From Opitutaceae bacterium (GTDB lineage Bacteria > Verrucomicrobiota > Verrucomicrobiia > Opitutales > Opitutaceae), in the NCBI GenBank assembly GCA_028280955.1, contig JANQKU010000275.1, forward strand, positions 1-35,712: a stretch of DNA of 35,712 nucleotides, written 5' to 3'. Under the pieces are notes generated by a model. It was not told the DNA's origin. It did not search any database and was given only the letters and a program-made list of their open reading frames with translations. A program made the translations under genes and the position numbers. This document shows positions 15,885-23,242 of this stretch, one piece after another (position 1 is the stretch's first letter; every line of letters starts with the position of its first letter).

Positions 15885-18489
15885 GGGTTTTGATGGACTG
15901 ATTAACCTGGTCAACTTGTGAAGGCATTTGGTGGATAGTCAGTCCGTGGAGATTAATGTTACTTTGGGGAATGAGGAGGCTAACAATGTATCCAACAATC
16001 ACACATGTGACGGCTCCGATGGCTCCGAAGAGAAATAAATTCAAGTCTGTTTGGTAGTAAGCATATAGAGGTGTTAAAAAGCCGGCTATGGCACCTATGA
16101 TTGCGCCCCAACTGTTTGCCCGGTTCGTGAATATCCCGAGGATAAAAACACCTGTGAGACCGCCTCCCATTAAGCCCAGCAGAAGAATCATTTGATCGAC
16201 GATTAAGCGGATATCCGTAGAGGCCAGTATCCAAGCTGTTCCCAGTCCGAGTAATCCGATGATAATGGTAAGCCCACGGGCAATTCGCATGCATTTTTTT
16301 TCAGATGCCTGTCGTGAAAATCGTTTATAAAAATCGCTAACACATGCGGCTGAAACACTGTTCATACTGCTGTCGAGTGAGGACATGGTTGCGGCAAAAA
16401 CGGCTGCGATGACGAGCCCGGCTATACCTGCCGGTAATTGATGTACGATGAATTGAGGCAGGATAGCATCATTTTTACCTGGAAGGAGAGCGTCGGGAAA
16501 TTTTTGATAAAAAATGTAGAGAGCAGTTCCCAGGGGAAGAAAAAGAAAAGAAATTGGAATGGTGATAGCCGCATTGGTGAGGATGCTTTTGGCTGCACTT
16601 TTTTCATCTTTGGTCGTGAGATAGCGTTGAACAACCGTTTGGTCTGTCGAATAGGTGCCAAGGTTGATAAAAAGGGGGCCGACTAGGAGAACCCAGACGA
16701 CCATAGAGGTGGGATCCCATCGCCAGTCGAAGATGTTAAATTTCTGATCCTGTAGTCCGATGGTGACAAAGTTACCCACGCCGCCAATTTCGAAGAGAAT
16801 CAAACCGAGGCAAAGAACGCCTCCACCAAGCAAAATGACAACTTGGATAACGTCTGTCCAAATAACGGCTTCCATGCCACCTAGAACTGTATAAAAAATG
16901 GTAAAAGTTGTGATGACGATGAGGCACCAATACAAATTAACACCGGTGGCTGCTGAAAGTGCGACGGCTGGAAGGTAAAGTAATGCACCAATGCGGACTA
17001 ATTGAGCGACAATAAATTTGAGACTGCCGTACAGGCGTACGATGATGCCGAACCGTCGTTCCAGGTATTCATAAACGGAAGTGACATTGAGCCTCCGATA
17101 GAAGGGTAGGTAAAAATAAATAACCAGTGGAGCTACCAATAATGTTCCCGTAAATTTCAGCCAACGTGACCAATCGTCGGCAAAACCAATCGCTGAATTT
17201 CCCATAAAGCTTTGAGCGCTCAATTGCGTACCAAAGATACTGATACCAGCTGCCCACCACGGAATTCGACGGCCAGCGAGAAAAAAGTCGCTGGTAGTTT
17301 TTACTCGGTGTTTTGAAAAATAGTAGCCAATATAAGCGGTCAGAAGAAAATAACCTCCAACGACGATCCAATTGATCCAGCCAAACCATTGTTTGTTAAA
17401 ATTGGGCTGAAGTAAGGAGACACGAGTTGTTCGTGAGGCAGGCGCATCTTCACCGCCTACGATGATCGTTTTACCTGACCATGAGATAATCGGCGCAACC
17501 AATTGCACTGCATCTGAAGGGATAGGGCCTCTGGTTGACCAAGTATCCGATAAAGTATGGTAAAGGAGAACATCACCTCCGAAGAAAGCCAGTGTTTTGC
17601 GATCCTGATTAGGGTCTGGTTCTTTTCCGCCTAGAATAGCGAAGTGCCCGTGTCCTAATGAAGGTGCTGGCGATGGAGCCGCTGCGACGGAATGAGGAGC
17701 GTCACTGACTTTTTTCCAATGTCCGGGGTAGGTCCCTTTGGGGGGCGTATAGCGATAGGTATCTCGAAGTCTACCCAGACGCTGATGATTTCCCTCATTG
17801 TCGATGTAATTGTGTTTGCCTCCAACGAGAAAAAAACTTCCGTTTTGGACTGCGGCAATTGAGTGATGTCGAGCAGGTCCGGGCCAGGTTTTTTCTAAGT
17901 TCCATTCACTGTGAGGGCCTTTATTTAGGTCGTAGCTCCAGAAGCTGGATTGGCTGGCTCCTTGAGGCGTAGAGATTCCTCCTGCTAAATAGATGGTATT
18001 GTCGAGTAGGGCTGAGACCATGGCTGATCGAGCCTCAGGCAATGGCGTCCAGGGTATTAAATCGATGTCTCCATTTCTGTAGATGAGTTGAAAAACATCA
18101 GGATAATGCTGTTTACTATCGGCTCCACCAATACATAGAACCCCTTGCCTCGTGCTGATGGAGGTGCCGGTTCCCATGGGACGTGGTAGCTTGATCGTGG
18201 CTTCTTTCCATGTTTCTTTAGGATCTTCCAGATAGAATATCCGGTCACTCCATGTTTTTTGGCCACCTTCCCACCATGGTATCCCATTTGTATACTGACT
18301 TCCTCCTGCTACAATGAGGACGTTGTTGCTGACACCTGCATACATGCCGGCCCAACCCTCGTTGTCAGGCAGGGCAGGTAAGTTATGCCACTTCAAGAGA
18401 GGGATCGTCGGTTTGTTCACACCAAAGGTAACGGAAGTGAATAAAAGCGCTATTATCCAGTAAGTGACCAGATGGCAGAATCTAAGCAT
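15877..18489 (-). CDS. Kelch-propeller (mutarotase-like) / sodium:solute symporter fusion
   Basis: An 870-residue two-domain membrane protein. A signal-like segment (1-23) leads into a periplasmic kelch beta-propeller (about 30-362) with repeated VAGG, CIGG, LAGG, LVGG, ILGG and IVGG turns, like the NanM-type cyclically permuted mutarotase family. From about 370 (WFGWINWIVVGGYFLLTAY) it becomes a sodium:solute symporter of the SSS family. Landmarks are DFFLAGRRIPWW, GGMEAVIWTDVIQ and AATMSSLDSSMNS, the last in the sodium-site region. The likely role is periplasmic anomer conversion or capture of a sugar handed straight to Na+-driven uptake. It heads minus operon 2, divergent from the mannonate-dehydratase-like gene. 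Fusions of this kind are known from related phyla, as I recall; the sugar is unknown. Confidence 0.88.
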   Translation of the reverse strand: MLRFCHLVTYWIIALLFTSVTFGVNKPTIPLLKWHNLPALPDNEGWAGMYAGVSNNVLIVAGGSQYTNGIPWWEGGQKTWSDRIFYLEDPKETWKEATIKLPRPMGTGTSISTRQGVLCIGGADSKQHYPDVFQLIYRNGDIDLIPWTPLPEARSAMVSALLDNTIYLAGGISTPQGASQSSFWSYDLNKGPHSEWNLEKTWPGPARHHSIAAVQNGSFFLVGGKHNYIDNEGNHQRLGRLRDTYRYTPPKGTYPGHWKKVSDAPHSVAAAPSPAPSLGHGHFAILGGKEPDPNQDRKTLAFFGGDVLLYHTLSDTWSTRGPIPSDAVQLVAPIISWSGKTIIVGGEDAPASRTTRVSLLQPNFNKQWFGWINWIVVGGYFLLTAYIGYYFSKHRVKTTSDFFLAGRRIPWWAAGISIFGTQLSAQSFMGNSAIGFADDWSRWLKFTGTLLVAPLVIYFYLPFYRRLNVTSVYEYLERRFGIIVRLYGSLKFIVAQLVRIGALLYLPAVALSAATGVNLYWCLIVITTFTIFYTVLGGMEAVIWTDVIQVVILLGGGVLCLGLILFEIGGVGNFVTIGLQDQKFNIFDWRWDPTSMVVWVLLVGPLFINLGTYSTDQTVVQRYLTTKDEKSAAKSILTNAAITIPISFLFLPLGTALYIFYQKFPDALLPGKNDAILPQFIVHQLPAGIAGLVIAAVFAATMSSLDSSMNSVSAACVSDFYKRFSRQASEKKCMRIARGLTIIIGLLGLGTAWILASTDIRLIVDQMILLLGLMGGGLTGVFILGIFTNRANSWGAIIGAIAGFLTPLYAYYQTDLNLFLFGAIGAVTCVIVGYIVSLLIPQSNINLHGLTIHQMPSQVDQVNQSIKTHD

Positions 18490-18698
18490 AAAAACAGAAT
18501 ATATACGATAAGGTGTCCGTAAAGATAATTTTGATGAGAAGATAAACCAGTTGTCATTACTCCTTGTAAAATGATGACATCTATTCTGGATAGATAAGAA
18601 TTAGCAACGGAAATGAAGCTGGTTAGTCGGTCGTTATAATTACAGTTTATATACGATTTTCGCTTGACGGTATATGGGATTATCTTTTTTCCTGATGC
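18490..18698. promoter_or_regulatory. Divergent promoter region with direct repeats
   Basis: 209 AT-rich bases lie between the symporter-fusion start (minus) and the mannonate-dehydratase-like start (plus). The 10-mer TATATACGAT occurs at 18500-18509 and again, in the same orientation, at 18648-18657, each near one of the two starts. TATAAT at 18635-18640 is a possible plus-strand -10, and TTGACG at 18664-18669 a possible -35, but neither has a well-placed partner. A related decamer, TATATGCAAT, overlaps the receptor -10 at 8363-8372. Confidence 0.4.
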
Positions 18699-19931
18699 AT
18701 GCTTTCATCCAGTGATACTTTAAGGACTTCTTTTGCCGATTCCAGGTTGAGCAGCTGTTTAAATCGTAGGGGGTTTTTGAAGGCGATGGCTTTAGGCGCT
18801 GTTTTTAGTGCAGGTAATGGTTTGCTTGTCAGGGGAGAGGTTTCTATGCCGAGGATGAAGCGGAAGCATATGAAGGTAGGGTCTCAGCGGGAGGCTTACA
18901 ACCGCAAGTTACTTCAATATCATAAGCGTCATGGAGTGGATCACATCATGGCTTGGCCTAAGTTATCTCCTGATCGTCGTTGGGTAAGAAGCAATGTTTT
19001 GTCCATCATTGAACGGGCAGAATCTGAAGGAGTGAGTGTGGATATGCTATCGTGGCCTGCAGCGACCTCGTTTCGTTCTATTCGGATCAAATCCGGAGAG
19101 AAAGAGGTAAGTGACTCGTCCGATCCGGTCTTTCCACATATCCTGCAAGTTTCTGCAGAGCGCGATCGGGAAATTGAGAGACTTTGTGAGATGATCACGA
19201 TAGCGGGTGAAGCGGGAGTGCCTTGTTTGGGGTATAACTTGTCGCCTATCAGAACTCTGAGAACCAGACGAGATTTTCCCGTAAGAGGAGGCGCCTACGC
19301 GACCGCATGGGATTTATCGGCTTCTTTTTCCATGGAGACTGTTGAATCTGATTACGGTCCACTACCTGCTGATGAATTTTGGGAGCGAATACACTATTTT
19401 CTAGAACGTGTTCTGCCGGTTGCCGAGTCTGCCCGTATCAAGCTGGCTCATCATCCCTTTGATCCTCCGTTTCCCGCCTCGAGGATGTTTGGCGGCACGG
19501 CATGTATCCTCGGTGATGTCTCGGGTAATGAACGTTTTTTGGCACTGAAGGATAGCCCCAGTCATGGACTGGTCTTTTGTTGTGGCACCTTTGCCGAAGG
19601 AATGAAGGATCCTAAAAATGAATTGCCAGCGGCACTGCGTTTGTTTGCCCGTCGTGGAAAGGTCTTTCATGTGCATCTTCGGAATATCCATGGTGGAATG
19701 AATAAGTTTGTGGAAACCTATCCTGATGATGGGGTTATCGACTGTTTTGAAGTCATTCGAATACTCCGTGATGAGGGTTATTCTGGAATGGTCGTGCCAG
19801 ATCATATGCCACGCCATCGAGACGATCCCGGCCGATTTCCCACTCAGGCTTTTGCTTACGGATTTGGCTATTTGAAGGCATTGATACAAGCCGCTTACAA
19901 TGAGGAGAAGAGATATGATAACATTTCATAA
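18699..19931 (+). CDS. Mannonate dehydratase (UxuA)-like protein with Tat signal
   Basis: A 410-residue TIM-barrel protein of the UxuA/sugar-isomerase group. GVPCLGYNLSPIRTLRTRR matches the UxuA strand with YNF, although the usual DWTRT reads TLRTR. Likely metal/active-site residues are His252 (HHPFDPP), Cys294/295 (VFCCGTF), His326 (VHLRN) and Asp368 (PDHMPR), all kept. The N-terminus carries a twin-arginine signal, NRRGFLKAMALGA (22-34), suggesting export of the folded metalloprotein; classical UxuA is cytoplasmic. UxuA dehydrates D-mannonate to 2-keto-3-deoxygluconate. It is first in the plus group upstream of a KDG-aldolase-type gene, which fits. An epimerase of the same fold is the main alternative. 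Confidence 0.75.
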   Translation: MLSSSDTLRTSFADSRLSSCLNRRGFLKAMALGAVFSAGNGLLVRGEVSMPRMKRKHMKVGSQREAYNRKLLQYHKRHGVDHIMAWPKLSPDRRWVRSNVLSIIERAESEGVSVDMLSWPAATSFRSIRIKSGEKEVSDSSDPVFPHILQVSAERDREIERLCEMITIAGEAGVPCLGYNLSPIRTLRTRRDFPVRGGAYATAWDLSASFSMETVESDYGPLPADEFWERIHYFLERVLPVAESARIKLAHHPFDPPFPASRMFGGTACILGDVSGNERFLALKDSPSHGLVFCCGTFAEGMKDPKNELPAALRLFARRGKVFHVHLRNIHGGMNKFVETYPDDGVIDCFEVIRILRDEGYSGMVVPDHMPRHRDDPGRFPTQAFAYGFGYLKALIQAAYNEEKRYDNIS

Positions 19932-19983
19932 ATTTTGGCTGAGGAAGATTATTTCTGCGATAATTATCCCGAACATTCGACGT

Positions 19984-20032
19984 CCTATAAATTATAGGCA
20001 AATCAGTATCCTATATATGGATATATTATAAT
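19984..20032 (+). promoter_or_regulatory. Paired palindromes and -10 element before the second DapA-family gene
   Basis: Two near-adjacent palindromes lie in the 141-base gap. CCTATAAATTATAGG (19984-19998) is perfect around one base. TATCCTATATATGGATA (20007-20023) has 5-bp arms. They are followed by TATAAT (20027-20032) 40 bases before the ATG. No good -35 is visible 16-18 bases upstream of TATAAT, as would suit an activator-dependent or repressor-overlapped promoter. The DapA-family gene may thus have its own regulated promoter. Confidence 0.45.
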
Positions 20033-20072
20033 TTTGAATCCTTCATGAAAGAGAAGCGCGATTTTTCTACCT

Positions 20073-21026
20073 ATGAAATCCAATAATAAAACAACACTTA
20101 TGACACCTGATGAATTGAGAAAAAATTTGCGTGGTCCCGTCGTTGCGATGACCACTCATTTTACGGAAGATGATCGTATTGATGTCGATGCTATGCGCCG
20201 GCTCACGGAATTTTATATTCAAGAGGGTATAAAGATCGTGATTGCGGACGGGAGCACCGGAGAGTTTGCTTCTCTGAGTGAGGAGGAACGCCGGTTGGTT
20301 ATTCGGACGGTAGTGGAAACGGCAAATGGCCGATTGACCGTTATTGCTGGAACTGCCTGCCCGGGAACTAAGCTGACGATTGAATTAACTCAATATGCTC
20401 AGGAAGTTGGTGCTGATGGTGTGATGATTACCCCTCCTTATTATGGGTTTAATGGGTTTGAGGGATTGAAAGAACATTACAGAGCTGTTGCGCAGAATAC
20501 GGATATTGGAATAGTCGTTTATTTTTCCGGAGCGGTCATGCATACGGTGCAAAACGTTTTGGCAAAGCCGGAGTTGATGCTTGAATTGGCTGAGGCAGGA
20601 GAAGGGCATATTTCCGGGTTTAAGGACGCATCGGGTAATTTTCATTTTTACCGGACTGTCTGTAAACTGCTCAAGGATAAGGTCGCTGTTATGGGTTCCA
20701 ATGGGATGAATTACTACCTCTATGCTCATGAATTTGGAGGCCCTTGTTTCTTGACGGGTCTCGGTAATATTTGGCCGAAGGTAGAGATCGAATTTTATCA
20801 GGCATTAGAACAGGGAAATCGAGAAAAGGCCTTGGAGATCGTTAATGAGAAGGATCTTCCTTATCTCAAGGCTTGCGTGGCGACCGGCACCTACAATGGC
20901 GCAGTCAAAACCTTGATGGGGGCAGTGGGGCTGCCTTCAGGACCGATGAGATTACCTTTTTTTGCTTGTGATCCGGAACAAACTGAAGAGCTCAAAGCAA
21001 CTTGCAAAAAAATCGGATTGCTTTGA
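20073..21026 (+). CDS. DapA-family lyase, likely 2-keto-3-deoxy sugar-acid aldolase or dehydratase
   Basis: A 317-residue dihydrodipicolinate-synthase-family protein with a complete active site: DGSTGE (59-64), Tyr150 in IVVYFSG and Schiff-base Lys184 in ISGFKDASGN. Unlike the copy at 5924-6847 it keeps the catalytic Tyr. The FKDASGN strand is seen in KDG aldolases and 5-keto-4-deoxyglucarate dehydratases. Downstream of a mannonate-dehydratase homologue and upstream of a reductase and a second dehydratase, it probably cleaves or dehydrates a 2-keto-3-deoxy acid to pyruvate-level products. It is cytosolic. A separate promoter is suggested by the palindromes and TATAAT upstream. Confidence 0.88.
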   Translation: MKSNNKTTLMTPDELRKNLRGPVVAMTTHFTEDDRIDVDAMRRLTEFYIQEGIKIVIADGSTGEFASLSEEERRLVIRTVVETANGRLTVIAGTACPGTKLTIELTQYAQEVGADGVMITPPYYGFNGFEGLKEHYRAVAQNTDIGIVVYFSGAVMHTVQNVLAKPELMLELAEAGEGHISGFKDASGNFHFYRTVCKLLKDKVAVMGSNGMNYYLYAHEFGGPCFLTGLGNIWPKVEIEFYQALEQGNREKALEIVNEKDLPYLKACVATGTYNGAVKTLMGAVGLPSGPMRLPFFACDPEQTEELKATCKKIGLL

Positions 21027-21046
21027 TATTTCGGTGTATTCGGATA

Positions 21047-21075
21047 GGGGCACAGCTCTGGATGAGCCGTGCCCC
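21047..21075 (+). other. Strong intercistronic hairpin
   Basis: GGGGCAC-A-GCTC (21047-21058) pairs with GAGC-C-GTGCCCC (21064-21075): 11 base pairs with one A/C mismatch around a 5-base loop. It is 21 bases after the DapA-family stop and 18 bases before the aldo/keto reductase ATG (21093). It is followed by TAAAGTCCATTTTC, not a clean T tract, so a processing or mRNA-stability element or partial attenuator is more likely than a full terminator. Confidence 0.7.
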
Positions 21076-21092
21076 TAAAGTCCATTTTCACT

Positions 21093-22052
21093 ATGCAATA
21101 TAAAACTTTGGGTAGAACTGGTCTTAGAGTCTCGGCAATGGCGCTGGGAACTGGAGGCCCCAATATTTTTGGAATGCGTGGCGTGTCCCGGACGGACCAA
21201 GAAATTGATGCATTGGTCAAGGCAGCATTCGATATGGGTATTAATACCTTTGATACGGCTCCTGGTTATGGAGGTGGTCGTAGTGAAGAGTTATTAGGGA
21301 GATGTTTGTGGAGTATGCCACGCGAAGAATATATCGTATCAACCAAGGTCAGAGTCGTTAATAAAGACCGAAGTGGCATTTCCCCTCGCGGTGAATTTAG
21401 AAACTCTGTTGAGGAGAGTCTGCGACGTTTGAGAATGGATTATTTAGATATTCTCTTGCTGGCTGGCACATTGGAGGGCGGATGGTATGAACAGGTAACA
21501 GAAGAGCTTGTGGCTGAGGCTCACATGCTTCGGGAAGAAGGTAAAGTTCGATTCATTGGTGCGAGTGAAAGTTCATCTTCCGACGGTGGACACCGATGGC
21601 TTTCGAGAATCTTAGCGGATGATCTCGTGGATGTTGTCATGGTCGCTTACGGATTACTCAATCATTCCGCGGAGGCAGACGTTTTTGAGCGTTGCTTGAA
21701 GCAAGAGGTAGGGACGATGATTATTTATGCTGTTCGCAAGGCATTTTCGCAGCCTTCTCGTTTGGAAGAAATCATAAAGGATTTAAAAGAACAGAGGCTA
21801 ATCTCCAGCAGTGAGATTCCGGAAACAAATCCTTTGGAATGGTTGCTGGAGAACGAGAAGGATGCTCTTACTCGCGTGGCCTATCGGTTTTCAGCCAGCC
21901 ATCCTGCGGTTTCCACTGTCATGACTGGCACGACTAACCTCTTGCATCTTCAGGCCAATATTGATGCTTTGGAAAGTTCTCCGATCCCTTCGGGAAAACT
22001 CAAAAAACTTCGCAGAATTTTTGGGCATCTCAGTGAACCGATTGGTAATTAA
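21093..22052 (+). CDS. Aldo/keto reductase family protein, catalytic His replaced
   Basis: A 319-residue AKR. Of the Asp-Tyr-Lys-His tetrad, Asp54 (NTFDTAPGYG), Tyr59 and Lys85 (IVSTKV) are present. The strand normally ending LHxP reads YLDILLLAGTLEGG, so the His position is Ala124. AKRs with a changed His keep reduced or altered activity. The NAD(P)-binding C-terminal segments (VMTGTTNLLHLQANIDAL) are normal. ATG 21093 is preferred over an upstream in-frame GTG at 21069, which sits in the hairpin. The stop codon directly abuts the ATG of the next gene (TAA then ATG), so they are cotranscribed. It probably acts on a sugar or aldehyde intermediate of the pathway. Confidence 0.87.
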   Translation: MQYKTLGRTGLRVSAMALGTGGPNIFGMRGVSRTDQEIDALVKAAFDMGINTFDTAPGYGGGRSEELLGRCLWSMPREEYIVSTKVRVVNKDRSGISPRGEFRNSVEESLRRLRMDYLDILLLAGTLEGGWYEQVTEELVAEAHMLREEGKVRFIGASESSSSDGGHRWLSRILADDLVDVVMVAYGLLNHSAEADVFERCLKQEVGTMIIYAVRKAFSQPSRLEEIIKDLKEQRLISSSEIPETNPLEWLLENEKDALTRVAYRFSASHPAVSTVMTGTTNLLHLQANIDALESSPIPSGKLKKLRRIFGHLSEPIGN

Positions 22053-23219
22053 ATGAAAATTCTCGATATTGTTCCAATAGTTGTCAGCTCGGGACCAAAT
22101 CCTCGTTCTGCCACTGGATTTGGTCCTAATTGGATATTTATTAAAATAAGCACGAGTGAAGGGCTTGTTGGGTATGGAGAGGTTTTCCCTACGGGGCGAA
22201 CGGAGACGTCAATCGCTTTGATTGGAGAAATGGCGCAGGTTTTAATCGGACAAGATTCCAGTCGTATTCTCCACTTGTGGGCTCAGGTATATCGAGGAGC
22301 TCGTTATCCACTTGGAGTGGATGGAATGGCTATTCTCAGTGGGATCGAATTAGCACTTTGGGATTTGGCCGGAAAACGTTGTCATCTTCCTGTGCATCGC
22401 TTGTTAGGAGGCAACACGCGTGATTGGGTTGAGCTATACGCAAGTGGTGTCTATCTCAATGGCGCGGACAATTTAACTCAAGGAGTTGATCGAGCTTTGG
22501 CTGATGGATTTCAGTCTTTAAAATTTAACCCACATCCTAAAGTGGGAGGTTCCATTCAAGAATGGCGTTCTGCTTTTCTGAAGAGGGTGGATCTCGTAAG
22601 GAGCACTGCAGGAGAAGAGATAGGAATTGCTTTAGATTATCATGGACGGCAGTTATCTCCCGCCTTGGTCATTGATCTTTTACGTGATTTGGAACCCTAC
22701 CATCTTCTGTTTTTGGAGGAGCCTGCTTTGAGCGATAACATCGATTCTTTAGTACAGGTGAGGAATGCTTCACGTATTCCCATTGCTGCAGGTGAGCGTT
22801 GTATCAGTCGTGAACGTGCTCGGGAGATGGTGGAAAAAGAGGCGGTTGATTATTTCCAACCTGAAATTACAGCATGCGGTGGGTTTGCTGAGGTTTTGAA
22901 AATGGCAGCTTGGGCTGAGCTTCATCATATAACTGTGTGGCCCCACCATGCCGGCAGTTTTTTATCCTTGGTCATCGGAGCTCATGTGGCTGCTGCCACG
23001 ACAAATTTTGGTATGTTGGAATGCAATATTCGCTTGGATCATCCCGTAGCCCATGAACTCTTTTCTGGATCACTCAAGATTGAGAATGGCCGTTTGCTCA
23101 TTCCGGATGGACCGGGTTGGGGTCTCGAATTTGACGAAGAAGCTGCGAGGCGTTATCCTGCCCAATCTTTTGCCCGGGCTAATCACAAATCGATGGATGG
23201 TTCGGCAGCCTATTATTAG
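22053..23219 (+). CDS. Enolase-superfamily sugar-acid dehydratase (galactonate/mannonate dehydratase-like)
   Basis: A 388-residue mandelate racemase-subgroup enzyme. GIELALWDLAGKRCHLPVHR (97-116) is the barrel entry. Catalytic landmarks are Lys157 (SLKFNP), Asp195 and His197 (ALDYHGR), Glu222/223 (LFLEEP), Glu248 (AAGER) and His298/299 (PHHAGS). All three metal ligands are present. DxHGR and AAGER are typical of galactonate- and mannonate-dehydratase-type members rather than rhamnonate dehydratase. It is cytosolic and Mg-dependent, converting an aldonate to a 2-keto-3-deoxy acid. It starts immediately after the AKR stop and ends 23 bases before the convergent regulator gene. Exact substrate not determined. 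Confidence 0.88.
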   Translation: MKILDIVPIVVSSGPNPRSATGFGPNWIFIKISTSEGLVGYGEVFPTGRTETSIALIGEMAQVLIGQDSSRILHLWAQVYRGARYPLGVDGMAILSGIELALWDLAGKRCHLPVHRLLGGNTRDWVELYASGVYLNGADNLTQGVDRALADGFQSLKFNPHPKVGGSIQEWRSAFLKRVDLVRSTAGEEIGIALDYHGRQLSPALVIDLLRDLEPYHLLFLEEPALSDNIDSLVQVRNASRIPIAAGERCISRERAREMVEKEAVDYFQPEITACGGFAEVLKMAAWAELHHITVWPHHAGSFLSLVIGAHVAAATTNFGMLECNIRLDHPVAHELFSGSLKIENGRLLIPDGPGWGLEFDEEAARRYPAQSFARANHKSMDGSAAYY

Positions 23220-23242
23220 CAGTTCGTTTTTTAGAGAGGATA

